Origin: Microbacterium sp. VKM Ac-2923
GTDB lineage: Bacteria > Actinomycetota > Actinomycetes > Actinomycetales > Microbacteriaceae
DNA: 64,000 bases
Assembly (NCBI RefSeq): GCF_022815605.1
Contig: NZ_JALGRP010000012.1
Location: forward strand, 1-64,000
Reading direction: 5' to 3'
Below are positions 42,658 to 50,249 of the stretch, piece by piece; position 1 is the first letter of the stretch; each line of letters starts with the position of its first letter. A program made the position numbers and the translations under genes. The notes under the pieces were generated by a model. It had not been told where the DNA came from and searched no databases. It saw only the letters and a program-made list of their open reading frames with translations.

Positions 42658-43620
42658 CTACGCGCGGGCCCGGGGCGCGCTATCCCACCACCGCAGCACC
42701 CGCAGCGCGAAAAAGGTCAACCAGCGCGACGGCTCGCCCGCGGGCACGTCGACGGCGAACCACTCGCGCCCGTCGAGCCGGTACTCCTGATGCCACGTGC
42801 CGTCGGCGTCGCGCGAGGCCCTGACCCCCTCGACCGCCTCGGCGAGACGCGGGTCGGGCTCGTCGCCGTCGTGCAGTGCGGCGGCGCGGAAGTGGTCGAG
42901 AGCGCGCAGGGCGCTGTAGCGGAAGCGGAAGGGGTAGCCCAGGTGGTGCGCCCACGGGTGATGCTCGCCGGTCGACAGGCGGTAGAGCAGCCGCCGTTCG
43001 AGCAGGTACTCCTCGGCGCCCTTGCGTGCGGCGTGCAGCTCCGGCGTGCCTCCGGTGCGCCATTCGTCGTCGAGGATCCCGATCACCGAGTTGATCGTCG
43101 AGTGAAACGACGACGCCGTCGACCCCTCCACCCACTCGCAGTTCCAGCCGCCGTCGGGCAGCCGGTGGGTGACGAACCAGTCCCGGATGCCGCTGACGTC
43201 CGCTCCCAGCCACGCACCGCTGGCGAGGGTGAAGGCGTTGATGCACGCGTCGACCTCGCCGCCCCAGAAGGGGAGGTCTTCGTACTCCCACCGGGCGTTC
43301 CGGTCCAGGAGACCGGCGGTGTCGGGGCGGAGGGCATCGGCATCCACTCCCCATTCGCGCAAGCTCATCAGCGACCATGACGTGGCCGTCCAGGGTTGCG
43401 GATCGGTTCCGTCGAAGTCGGCGGGGAAGTGCGCACCGCCGCCCCAGAGGCCGTCCTCCCCCTGCGCGGCGAGGAGCTGTGCCCCGAAGCCCTCGTGCGA
43501 GACGCGCGCGCGGGTGGTCTGCCACTGCTCCTCCGGGGCGTCGAGCAGGTCGCGCTCGACCTTCCAGCGCAGAGCCGGGTCGCTGTCGCGCAGCCACGCG
43601 AGCACCTCGTCGTCGTTCAT
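42658..43620 (-). CDS. Squalene-cyclase-like (prenyltransferase-repeat) protein
   Basis: A 320-residue alpha-helical protein with motifs of the terpenoid cyclase/prenyltransferase (alpha/alpha-barrel) fold: QGEDGLWGGGAHF, LPDGGWNCEWVEGSTASSF and RDADGTWHQEYRLDG are repeat-like turns. It is about half the length of a true squalene-hopene cyclase, and the DxDD catalytic motif was not seen, so cyclase activity is doubtful. It has no signal peptide and no operon partner. The role is unknown. Confidence 0.72.
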   Translation of the reverse strand: MNDDEVLAWLRDSDPALRWKVERDLLDAPEEQWQTTRARVSHEGFGAQLLAAQGEDGLWGGGAHFPADFDGTDPQPWTATSWSLMSLREWGVDADALRPDTAGLLDRNARWEYEDLPFWGGEVDACINAFTLASGAWLGADVSGIRDWFVTHRLPDGGWNCEWVEGSTASSFHSTINSVIGILDDEWRTGGTPELHAARKGAEEYLLERRLLYRLSTGEHHPWAHHLGYPFRFRYSALRALDHFRAAALHDGDEPDPRLAEAVEGVRASRDADGTWHQEYRLDGREWFAVDVPAGEPSRWLTFFALRVLRWWDSAPRARA

Positions 43621-43688
43621 GCGGGCAGGCTACGCCCGCGCGGCCCACGGCGACAGAGTCGTCGTTCCGGCGCGGCGCTGCCGGAGAA

Positions 43689-43916
43689 CACGACGCAGGA
43701 GATTCGCCGCGGCCCCCGGTGACCCGGTGCGGCGCCGCCCGAGAACATGACTCAGGAGATCCGTCGCGGCCCCCGGTGACCCGGTGCGGCGCTGCCGGAG
43801 AACACGACGCAGGAGATCCGTCGCGGCCCCCGGTGACCCGGTGCGGCGCCGCCGGAGAACACAACGCAGGAGATCCGCCGCGGCCCCCGCGAGGCCGCGC
43901 GGGCGGGCGCCCGGAC
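43689..43916. repeat. Four tandem 57-bp repeats, family A arrays
   Basis: The family A core (CACGACGCAGGA and variants) starts at 43689, 43746, 43803 and 43860, exactly 57 bases apart, and the intervening sequence is also conserved. An opposing TCCTGCGATGTG lies at 43928-43939. This is a conserved tandem array, not a CRISPR, because there are no variable spacers. Confidence 0.9.
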
Positions 43917-44031
43917 CGAGCCGATCTTCCTGCGATGTGTCGCCGTGGGACGGCGGGCGACGGCGCCGCTCCCACTGTTCCGTGTCCGCGGTCGAGACGC
44001 CCGCGCCAGACCGTCCCTGCGGTCGCTCGAC

Positions 44032-44113
44032 AACAGTGCAGGAGATCGACGCGGGTACCCCGCCGTTGCGACGACGAGGAGGCGTGTTCCCCTAGAGGAA
44101 CTCCTGCGTTGTG
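44032..44113. repeat. REP-like inverted-repeat element, family A (82 bp)
   Basis: AACAGTGCAGGA (44032-44043) faces TCCTGCGTTGTG (44102-44113), 23 bases after the galK stop. It probably forms the 3' structure of the gal transcript. The rest of 43940-44031 shows nothing recognisable. Confidence 0.75.
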
Positions 44114-44136
44114 TCCCACCCGCGGGGCGCGCGGGC

Positions 44137-45300
44137 TCAGACGTCGCGGCGCGCCCCCTCGGACGGCGTCACCGTGAAGATGTTCGGACGGCGGAATCCG
44201 GATGCCGCGAACGCCGAGAGAACGGCCTCGGTCGCCGCCGGCACGAGATCGGTGGAGATCAACGCGATCGCCGCACCGCCGAAGCCGCCGCCGGTCATGC
44301 GGGCACCCAGGGCGCCGGAGGCGAGTGCCGTCTCGACGGCGAGGTCGAGCTCGGGGACCGAGATCTCGAAGTCGTCGCGCATCGACACGTGCGAGGCGAC
44401 GAGCAGGTCGCCGATGGCCGAGGGGCCGTCGGCGTCGAGGGCGGCCACGGTGTCGAGCACACGCTGGTTCTCGGTGATGATGTGACGCACGCGGCGGAAG
44501 GTGACCTCGTCGAGGATCTCTTCGGCGCGCGGCAGGTCGTCGACGGTGAGGTCGCGCAGCGACGGGACGCCGAAGGCCGCAGCCCCGCGTTCGCACGCCT
44601 CGCGGCGCTCCCGGTAGCCGCCCGTGGAATGCGCGTGCTCGACGAGTGTGTCGACCACGAGAATCGACAGGCCCGCCTCGGCGAAACCGAGGGCGACGGA
44701 GCGTGTCTCGAGCGTGCGGCAGTCCAGGAAGGTCGCCGCGTCGGCGACGCCGAGCATCGACGCCATCTGGTCCATGATCCCCGTGGGGGCGCCCACGGCG
44801 TCGTTCTCGGCGATGCGCCCGACCCGGGCGAGTGCGACCTTGTCGAGGCCTGCGTTCCATACGTCGTTGAGGGCGGATGCCACGGCTCCCTCGATCGCGG
44901 CCGACGACGAGAGCCCTGCCCCCACGGGAACGTCGGACGCCAAAGCGATGTCGACGCCGCGGGGGTCGGCATCCGGGGCCTCGCGAAGGAGCGCCCACGC
45001 CACGCCGAGCGGATATCCGGCCCAGTCGAGACCGCCGGCGGCGATCCGGGCGTCGAGCTCTGAAAGTGAGACCTCCACGGAATCGCTCGAGAAGGTGGAG
45101 GTCACGCGGATGACGTCGTCAGAGCGGATCGCGACGGCGGCGGCGGTGCGCTGCGCGATCGCGAACGGGAAGACGAAGCCCTCGTTGTAATCGGTGTGCT
45201 CGCCGATGAGGTTGGCTCGGCCGGGTGCCGACCACACGCCCACGGCCGGGGCGTCGGTCAGGCTGGACAACAGGGTACGGGCGTCGTCGACGGCGGTCAT
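44137..45300 (-). CDS. galK: Galactokinase
   Basis: A 387-residue GHMP kinase that phosphorylates galactose to galactose 1-phosphate. Signatures are GRANLIGEHTDYNEG near the N-terminus (galactokinase-specific), VPVGAGLSSSAAIE (ATP-binding motif 2) and GARMTGGGFGG near the C-terminus. Its ATG overlaps the galT stop as ATGA (45297-45300), so galT-galK is one operon. It would use galactose released by the arabinogalactan enzymes at 51-63 kb. Confidence 0.96.
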   Translation of the reverse strand: MTAVDDARTLLSSLTDAPAVGVWSAPGRANLIGEHTDYNEGFVFPFAIAQRTAAAVAIRSDDVIRVTSTFSSDSVEVSLSELDARIAAGGLDWAGYPLGVAWALLREAPDADPRGVDIALASDVPVGAGLSSSAAIEGAVASALNDVWNAGLDKVALARVGRIAENDAVGAPTGIMDQMASMLGVADAATFLDCRTLETRSVALGFAEAGLSILVVDTLVEHAHSTGGYRERREACERGAAAFGVPSLRDLTVDDLPRAEEILDEVTFRRVRHIITENQRVLDTVAALDADGPSAIGDLLVASHVSMRDDFEISVPELDLAVETALASGALGARMTGGGFGGAAIALISTDLVPAATEAVLSAFAASGFRRPNIFTVTPSEGARRDV

Positions 45301-46472
45301 GCCGTCACCTCCGGAACGGTGTCGAGGGCGGCGCGCAGGCGCTCGGCCTGCGATTCGGGGGTCACGTCACCGATCCAGGCGCCCATGGCGGCCTCGGATC
45401 CGGCGAGGTACTTCAGTTTGTCGGCGGCGCGACGGGGCGAGGTGATCTGCAGGTTGAGGCGCACGGCATCCCGTCCGCGACCGACCGGCGCCTGGTGCCA
45501 GGCGGCGATGTACGGGGTGGGAGTGTCGTAGAGCGCATCGATGCCGCGCAGTAGTCGCAGGTAGAAGGGGGCGAGCTCGTCGCGCTCGGCCTCGGAGGTC
45601 TCGGCGAGGTCGGCGACGTGGCGGTGCGGCAGGACGTGCACCTCGATCGGCCAGCGCGCGGCGAAGGGGACGAACGCGGTCCAGTGCTCGCCGCGCAGCA
45701 CGACGCGCTCGCCGGCGGATTCGAACGCCAGCAGACGCGCGAACAGGTCTTCGGAACTGCGCGAGATGGTGTCGAGCAGGCGGTGCGTGCGCGGGGTGAC
45801 GTACGGGTAGGCGTAGATCTGACCGTGGGGGTGGGGGAGCGTGACGCCGATATCCTGACCGCGGTTCTCGAAGGGGAAGACCTGGCGGATGCCGGGCAGA
45901 GCCGACAACGCCGCCGTACGGTCGGCCCACGCCTCGATGACGGTGCGCGCGCGGGTGCGCGAGAGCGAGCCGAAGGAGCCCTCGTGCGCGGGGCTGAAGC
46001 ACACGACCTCGCAGCGGCCCACCGATGTGCGGGTGCGACCGAGACCGAGGTGCTCGAGGTCGTCGTCGCCGCGCGGCGGATCCACGGCGGCGGGGGCGTC
46101 GCCGGTCGCGACGTCGAGCGCGGGGCCGAATGACGGCGACTTGTTCTCGAACACCGCCACGTCGTACAGCGACGGAATCTCCGACGGGTTGGTGGGTGTC
46201 TGCGGTGACAGGGGGTCGAGGTGCGCGGGAGGAAGGAACGCGCGGTTCTGACGATTGGATGCCACCGTGATCCAGTCGCCGGTCAGCACGTCCTGCCGCA
46301 TGGTCGCCGTCACCGGGCGGGGGTCCAGCGTGCGGGCGTCGACGGCGCGCTCGGCACCGAGCGTCGTATCGGGATCGTCGAAGTAGATGAGTTCTCGGCC
46401 GTCGGCGAGGCGGGTCGGGCGCTTGACCACGCCGGCGCCGAGGGGCTCTGCGGAGAGGCTGTCCGTGTTCAC
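45297..46472 (-). CDS. galT: Galactose-1-phosphate uridylyltransferase
   Basis: A 391-residue GalT that exchanges UMP between UDP-glucose and galactose 1-phosphate. The active-site HPHGQ is in GVTLPHPHGQIYAYP, and the C-terminal half has WPIEVHVLPHRHV. It starts with GTG at 46472 as a leaderless transcript from a good promoter and overlaps galK. The LacI-type gene is divergent and likely controls it. No galE is in this window. Confidence 0.95.
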   Translation of the reverse strand: MNTDSLSAEPLGAGVVKRPTRLADGRELIYFDDPDTTLGAERAVDARTLDPRPVTATMRQDVLTGDWITVASNRQNRAFLPPAHLDPLSPQTPTNPSEIPSLYDVAVFENKSPSFGPALDVATGDAPAAVDPPRGDDDLEHLGLGRTRTSVGRCEVVCFSPAHEGSFGSLSRTRARTVIEAWADRTAALSALPGIRQVFPFENRGQDIGVTLPHPHGQIYAYPYVTPRTHRLLDTISRSSEDLFARLLAFESAGERVVLRGEHWTAFVPFAARWPIEVHVLPHRHVADLAETSEAERDELAPFYLRLLRGIDALYDTPTPYIAAWHQAPVGRGRDAVRLNLQITSPRRAADKLKYLAGSEAAMGAWIGDVTPESQAERLRAALDTVPEVTA

Positions 46473-46474
46473 GA

Positions 46475-46484
46475 TAACACGTTA
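46475..46484. promoter_or_regulatory. Probable LacI-type operator on the galT promoter
   Basis: TAAC-AC-GTTA (46475-46484) is an inverted repeat that covers the galT -10 and sits between galT and the divergent LacI-type gene. Confidence 0.5.
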
Positions 46485-46507
46485 CAACGCGGGCGTGATA
46501 TCGTCAA
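46479..46507 (-). promoter_or_regulatory. galT promoter
   Basis: On the minus strand TTGACG (46502-46507), a 17-base spacer and TAACGT (46479-46484) form a near-consensus promoter. The -10 ends six bases before the GTG start, so the galT mRNA is probably leaderless. Confidence 0.7.
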
Positions 46508-46520
46508 CATGGAGGTTGTG

Positions 46521-47486
46521 ATGCGTGTATCCATGGCCCACGTGGCCGAACGTGCCGGGGTGTCGGCGCAGACGGTGTCGCGCGTGGCCAATGGCAGCCC
46601 GCGCGTCGATCCCGCCACCCGAGCTCGCGTCGAGAAGGCCATGGCCGACCTCGGTTATCGCATGCACCGTGCCGCGCGCGCGCTGCGCACCGGTCAGACC
46701 TCCACGATCGGTCTGGTCGTGTCGACCCTCGCCTCCGTCGGCAACTCGCGAATGCTCCAGGCCATCTCCGAAGCCGCCGCCGCGCGCGAGTACGCCCTGG
46801 CGGTCGTGACGGTGGGGGAGCGCGGCATCCGCGACGCTTTCGCCCGCCTGCGATCGCAGGGAGTCGACGGCGCCGTCGTGCTCAACGAGGCGACCGAACT
46901 CGCCCGCGACGTGGACCCTCCGGCCGACCTGCACGTCGTCGTCGTCGATTCCCCGCCCGACTCGCGCTTCTCCATCGTGCAGACGGATCACGCCGGGGGT
47001 GCGCATGCGGCCACCGTCCACCTGCTGGCGCAGGGACACGCCGTCGTTCACCACCTCGCCGGTCCCGCCCCCTCCTACGCCGCGCGCGAGCGCGAGCGCG
47101 GCTGGCGTGAGGCACTCTCTGACGCCGGCCTCGTCGCGCCCGAGCCCGCCCGGGGCGATTGGACCTCGGCATCCGGCCATGCCGCCGTCTCGCACCTGGT
47201 CGGTGCCACCGCGGTGTTCGTCGCCAACGACCAGATGGCGCTCGGCGCGCTCCGCGCCCTCGCCGACGCCGGGTTCGACGTGCCGCGCGACGTGGCGGTG
47301 GTGGGGTTCGACGACATCGTGGATGCCGCGGAGTACCGCCCCCCGCTGACCACGGTGCGCCAGGACTTCGATGCCCTCGGCGCGCGCGCTGTCGCCGCTC
47401 TGATCGCGGCGATCGAGGGCGGCGAACCGGTGGCCGAGTCGGTTCCGACGTCGTTGATGGTGCGCGCGAGTAGCACCCGGGTCTGA
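46521..47486 (+). CDS. LacI-family regulator of the gal operon
   Basis: A 321-residue LacI/GalR repressor. The helix-turn-helix is SMAHVAERAGVSAQTVSRVANG, followed by the hinge (ARALRTGQTSTIGLVV) and a periplasmic-binding-like sensor with VFVANDQMALGALRAL and VVGFDDIVDAAEYRPPLTTV. ATG 46521 follows GGAGG with ideal spacing. It is divergent from galT-galK and presumably represses them until galactose or a derivative binds. Confidence 0.9.
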   Translation: MRVSMAHVAERAGVSAQTVSRVANGSPRVDPATRARVEKAMADLGYRMHRAARALRTGQTSTIGLVVSTLASVGNSRMLQAISEAAAAREYALAVVTVGERGIRDAFARLRSQGVDGAVVLNEATELARDVDPPADLHVVVVDSPPDSRFSIVQTDHAGGAHAATVHLLAQGHAVVHHLAGPAPSYAARERERGWREALSDAGLVAPEPARGDWTSASGHAAVSHLVGATAVFVANDQMALGALRALADAGFDVPRDVAVVGFDDIVDAAEYRPPLTTVRQDFDALGARAVAALIAAIEGGEPVAESVPTSLMVRASSTRV

Positions 47487-47577
47487 GCGCGCGGTTCGGG
47501 ACTGCGGCGCGCGTCGGGGTACCCCGCGGGCCGCGGCACGTGTCGAGGTGCTGGGCGAGCCTAAGTCCCGCGGCCGT

Positions 47578-47664
47578 GCGGGGTGCTTCCCCGGGTTCGG
47601 GGCATGATTGGCGCAGTGGGGCGGGTTTCGCATCGCCCCGATGCGCAGAATCCGCCCCAAAACG
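47578..47664. repeat. REP-like family B element copy 1
   Basis: A roughly 86-bp unit starting GCGGGGTGCTTCC at 47578 and ending in CCGCCCCAAAACGCG. It contains an imperfect hairpin (GCGCAGTGGGGCG with CGCCCCGATGCGC). The same unit repeats 142 bases later. It lies downstream of the LacI-type gene. Confidence 0.8.
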
Positions 47665-47719
47665 CGCCGGCGCCCGCGCCCGCTCGAAAGGGTGCGCGCC
47701 CTGCCCGACCGGCGCCCGC

Positions 47720-47804
47720 GCGGGGTGCTTCCCCGGGTTCGGGGCGTGATTGGCGCACTGGGGCGGGTTTCGTTCGCCCCAGTGCGCAGAATCCGCCCCA
47801 AACG
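47720..47804. repeat. REP-like family B element copy 2
   Basis: Near-identical to copy 1, starting at 47720. Its hairpin is perfect: GCGCACTGGGGCG (47753-47765) and CGCCCCAGTGCGC (47775-47787) with a nine-base loop. The two copies fill most of the 360-bp gap between the convergent LacI-type and VOC genes. Confidence 0.82.
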
Positions 47805-47846
47805 CGACCGCGAACCCGCCCCCGCCCGCCGCAGCCACGCTGCGTT

Positions 47847-48263
47847 TCAGCCGTTCCAGGGGGCGATCACGTCGATGATCCACACGACGCCGAAGCGGTC
47901 GATGAGCTTGCCGTAGAGAGGTGAGAACGCCGACGGTCCGAAGGGCGCGAGGATCTCGGCATCCTGGCTCAATCCTTCCCAGGCGGCACGCACTTCGTCG
48001 GCGTCTCGACCGCGCAGCGCGAGGTAGAACGGGTTCGTGCCACGGTCGAAGGCGAGCGAGTTCTGGATGTCGTAGGCCATCACGTGCACCCCGCTCGGCG
48101 CGACCATCTCGCCCCAGACGATCTGCTCGCGCTGTTCGGGCACCTCGGCCGTGTCGCCGTAGGGGACCGCGGTGACGGTTCCGCCGAACACCTCGGCGTA
48201 GAACGCGAGGGCGGCCGCGGCCTGGCCGTCGAAGTTGACGTGGAGGGTGGTGGTGAGGGTCAT
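47847..48263 (-). CDS. VOC/glyoxalase-family protein (PhnB-like)
   Basis: A 138-residue small protein of the vicinal-oxygen-chelate fold, PhnB/3-demethylubiquinone-methyltransferase-like group: HVNFDGQAAAALAFYAEVFGG at the N-terminus and KLIDRFGVVWIIDV at the C-terminus. Substrate and activity are unknown. ATG 48263, with AGGACAG upstream, gives the normal family start. It is divergent from a WYL regulator with a shared operator-like palindrome between them, so it is probably controlled by it. Confidence 0.85.
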   Translation of the reverse strand: MTLTTTLHVNFDGQAAAALAFYAEVFGGTVTAVPYGDTAEVPEQREQIVWGEMVAPSGVHVMAYDIQNSLAFDRGTNPFYLALRGRDADEVRAAWEGLSQDAEILAPFGPSAFSPLYGKLIDRFGVVWIIDVIAPWNG

Positions 48264-48330
48264 GTCTGTCCTGTCGTAAGCCGAGAGGTTCCGGATGCCA
48301 TGACTCTCTCGCGAGATGCGGACAGGGAAC

Positions 48331-48346
48331 GTCCGCAATTACGGAC
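48331..48346. promoter_or_regulatory. Operator-like palindrome between VOC and WYL genes
   Basis: GTCCGCAATTACGGAC is a 16-bp palindrome with a single mismatched pair, three bases before the WYL gene start codon. It is a good candidate for the binding site of that regulator. Confidence 0.6.
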
Positions 48347-48349
48347 ACA

Positions 48350-49342
48350 ATGGATGCCGTGCCTGAGAGCTCCTCCCCGTCGACGTCGCGACGCCTGCTG
48401 TCATTGCTCACCGTGCTGCAATCGCGACGGGACTGGTCGGCCTCCGCCCTCGCCGGCCGCCTCGACGTGAGCGAGCGCACGATCCGACGCGACGTCGACC
48501 GCCTCCGCGATCTCGGCTACGACATCGACGCGATGCGCGGACCAGCCGGGGGCTACCGCCTGCGCGCCGGGGCGAACCTCCCGCCCGTGGCATTCGCCGA
48601 CGACCAGGCCGTGGCGGTGGCTGTCGCCCTGCGCCTCGCCGCGTCATCGGGTGGCGCACTCGCCGAGGCGGCAGAGGACGCGCTGAGCGTGATCTCACGG
48701 TTGTTGCCGGCACCCCTCGGTCGGCGTGCGCAGCGATTCGCCGGCGAGGCGGTCGCACCCGCCGGAGCGGTGGGGGTCGAGCCGGGCATCCTCAGCGCGG
48801 TCGAGGCCGCGATCGCCGTCGGCGAGGAGATTCGTTTCGACTACGGCGGATCGGAGGGGCCGGTGCGGGTGACCGAGCCGCACCACCTCCTGTGGCGCAG
48901 CGGCCGTTGGTATCTTCTCGCGTTCACCCTCGAGCATGATGAGTGGCGCGTCTACCGCGTCGATCGCATGCGGGTGAAGTCGCACCGAGGGCGCACCTTC
49001 GCGCGTCGGGAGGTGCCCGGCGGCGACCCGGTGCGCTTTCTCGAGGGGCGGTTCCGCGGTGGCGAGGAGTCGGGCGATTGGCCCTGCCGCGGCGAGGTCG
49101 TCGTCGAGGCATCGCGAAGCGAGCTCGAGCCGTACGTCGTCGACGGCACACTCGGCGAGGCCGAGGCGGGAGGCACGAGGGTGAGCCTCGGATCGTGGTC
49201 GTGGGGCGCGCTCGCCGCGGAGTGCTTGCGCTTCGACCGGCCCATCGCCGACGCCCGGCCCGCGGCCCTGCGCGACGCGCTCACGGAGGCGGCCCGACGG
49301 GCCACGGCGGCTGCTGCGCGCGGGAGCGTCTCGCCTCGCTGA
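48350..49342 (+). CDS. WYL-domain transcriptional regulator (YafY/DeoR-like)
   Basis: A 330-residue regulator with an N-terminal helix-turn-helix (SRRLLSLLTVLQSRRDWSAS, then RLDVSERTIRRDVDRLRDLG) and a central-to-C-terminal WYL domain (PHHLLWRSGRWYLLAFTLEHDEWRVYRVDRM). ATG 48350 lies right after the palindrome; ribosome binding is weak, so translation may be inefficient or leaderless. It probably represses the divergent VOC gene and itself. Confidence 0.88.
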   Translation: MDAVPESSSPSTSRRLLSLLTVLQSRRDWSASALAGRLDVSERTIRRDVDRLRDLGYDIDAMRGPAGGYRLRAGANLPPVAFADDQAVAVAVALRLAASSGGALAEAAEDALSVISRLLPAPLGRRAQRFAGEAVAPAGAVGVEPGILSAVEAAIAVGEEIRFDYGGSEGPVRVTEPHHLLWRSGRWYLLAFTLEHDEWRVYRVDRMRVKSHRGRTFARREVPGGDPVRFLEGRFRGGEESGDWPCRGEVVVEASRSELEPYVVDGTLGEAEAGGTRVSLGSWSWGALAAECLRFDRPIADARPAALRDALTEAARRATAAAARGSVSPR

Positions 49343-49378
49343 GCTGCGGCGCGAGTGCCCTCCGCGTTCGTCGATTTG

Positions 49379-49392
49379 GGGGCGCATTCCGC
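49379..49392. repeat. Copy of the GGGGCGCATTCCGC dispersed repeat
   Basis: It is identical to the minus-strand sequence at 8392-8405 and is followed here by GGGGCGCAAAG. It opens the repeat block after the WYL gene. Confidence 0.6.
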
Positions 49393-49421
49393 CGGTCGGG
49401 GCGCAAAGGGCCCGCCCCAAA

Positions 49422-49566
49422 CCGCCGAACCCGCCCCGAACCGCCAGATGCGCCATAGACCGCCGAACTGGCCCCGAACCGCCAGATGCGCCGCAGATCG
49501 CCGAACCCGCCCCGAACCGCCAGATGCGCCATAGACCGCCGAACTGGCCCCGAACCGCCAGATGCG
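49422..49566. repeat. 38-bp tandem repeats with alternating variants
   Basis: CCGCCAGATGCG starts at 49441, 49479, 49517 and 49555, exactly 38 bases apart. Two unit variants alternate (one with ATAGACCGCCGAACTGG, one with CAGATCGCCGAACCCG), giving a 76-bp higher-order period. The array fills the gap between the convergent WYL and TetR genes; no gene was seen. Confidence 0.9.
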
Positions 49567-49595
49567 TCTCGGGTCACGCCGGCGGCCCACATCCC

Positions 49596-50180
49596 TCAGC
49601 TCGGCTCGTGCCACCCGCGGTCGAGGATGCGGAAGCCGGCCTCGATCGTCGAGGCCGCGTCGTCATGCTCGAAGGCGAGCAGCTGCAGCTGGAGCACCAT
49701 GCGCGCGTAGACGCGGATCTCGGCGTCGGGAGTCGCGCGTCCGATGGACGCGGCGATGGCCTCAGCCAGCGCGCCCTCATGGCGCAGCCACATGCGCGCC
49801 GAGTATTCGCGGAGCGCGGGCGTGTCATCGATGAGCTTCATGAACGCGCGCCGTTGATCGCCCGTGGGATCGAATGCCAGGCCGATGAGCTCACGGCGGT
49901 ATAGATCGCGCAGGGCATCCGAAACCGAGGTACCCGGGGCGCGGTCGCGCACGGCGCCCACGAGCATCTCGCGCTGTTCGTCGTCCTCGTCGAAGACGAG
50001 AGCCTCTTTCTGCGGGAAGTGCGCGAACACCGTCGTGGGCGAGACGTCGGCCGCGTCGGCGACCTCGCGAATGCTCACCTGGTCGAATCCGCGCTCGACG
50101 AACAGCACGGTCGCGGCGTCCGAGATCGCCTTCCGAGTGGCGGCCTTCTTGCGCTCGCGGCGCCCGATCGTCTCGCTCAT
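49596..50180 (-). CDS. TetR-family transcriptional regulator
   Basis: A 194-residue regulator with an N-terminal helix-turn-helix (TRKAISDAATVLFVERGFDQ, VSIREVADAADVSPTTVFAHF) and an all-helical C-terminal ligand domain. ATG 50180 was chosen; TAAAGT lies seven bases upstream and no ribosome binding site is seen, so a leaderless mRNA is likely. It is divergent from an MFS exporter and probably represses it via the palindromes at 50205-50238. Confidence 0.9.
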   Translation of the reverse strand: MSETIGRRERKKAATRKAISDAATVLFVERGFDQVSIREVADAADVSPTTVFAHFPQKEALVFDEDDEQREMLVGAVRDRAPGTSVSDALRDLYRRELIGLAFDPTGDQRRAFMKLIDDTPALREYSARMWLRHEGALAEAIAASIGRATPDAEIRVYARMVLQLQLLAFEHDDAASTIEAGFRILDRGWHEPS

Positions 50181-50204
50181 GCGGACGACTTTAGCGGATC
50201 CGCT

Positions 50205-50243
50205 CAATAAGCGTATTGACACAAAAACTGGTACCAGTACAGT
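50205..50243 (+). promoter_or_regulatory. MFS promoter with embedded TetR operators
   Basis: TTGACA (50216-50221), a 16-base spacer and TACAGT (50238-50243) form a strong promoter ending six bases before the GTG start. The perfect 12-bp palindrome ACTGGTACCAGT (50227-50238) lies between the two boxes, and CAATA-AGCG-TATTG (50205-50218) overlaps the -35. Both suit TetR repression. Confidence 0.72.
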
Positions 50244-50249
50244 TACGGC

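Noticed and set aside
42314..42824. Plus-strand open frames through the C-rich repeats after the methyltransferase
   Set aside because: They consist of Pro/Arg/Ala low complexity from the repeats and overlap the end of the cyclase-like gene.
42658..43620. Functional squalene-hopene cyclase
   Set aside because: The protein is about half the expected length and I did not see the DxDD catalytic motif, so only a fold-level name is given.
43689..43916. CRISPR-like array of four evenly spaced repeats
   Set aside because: The whole 57-bp period is conserved, leaving no variable spacers, and no cas genes are present. The same applies to the 52-bp array at 27371 and the 38-bp array at 49441.
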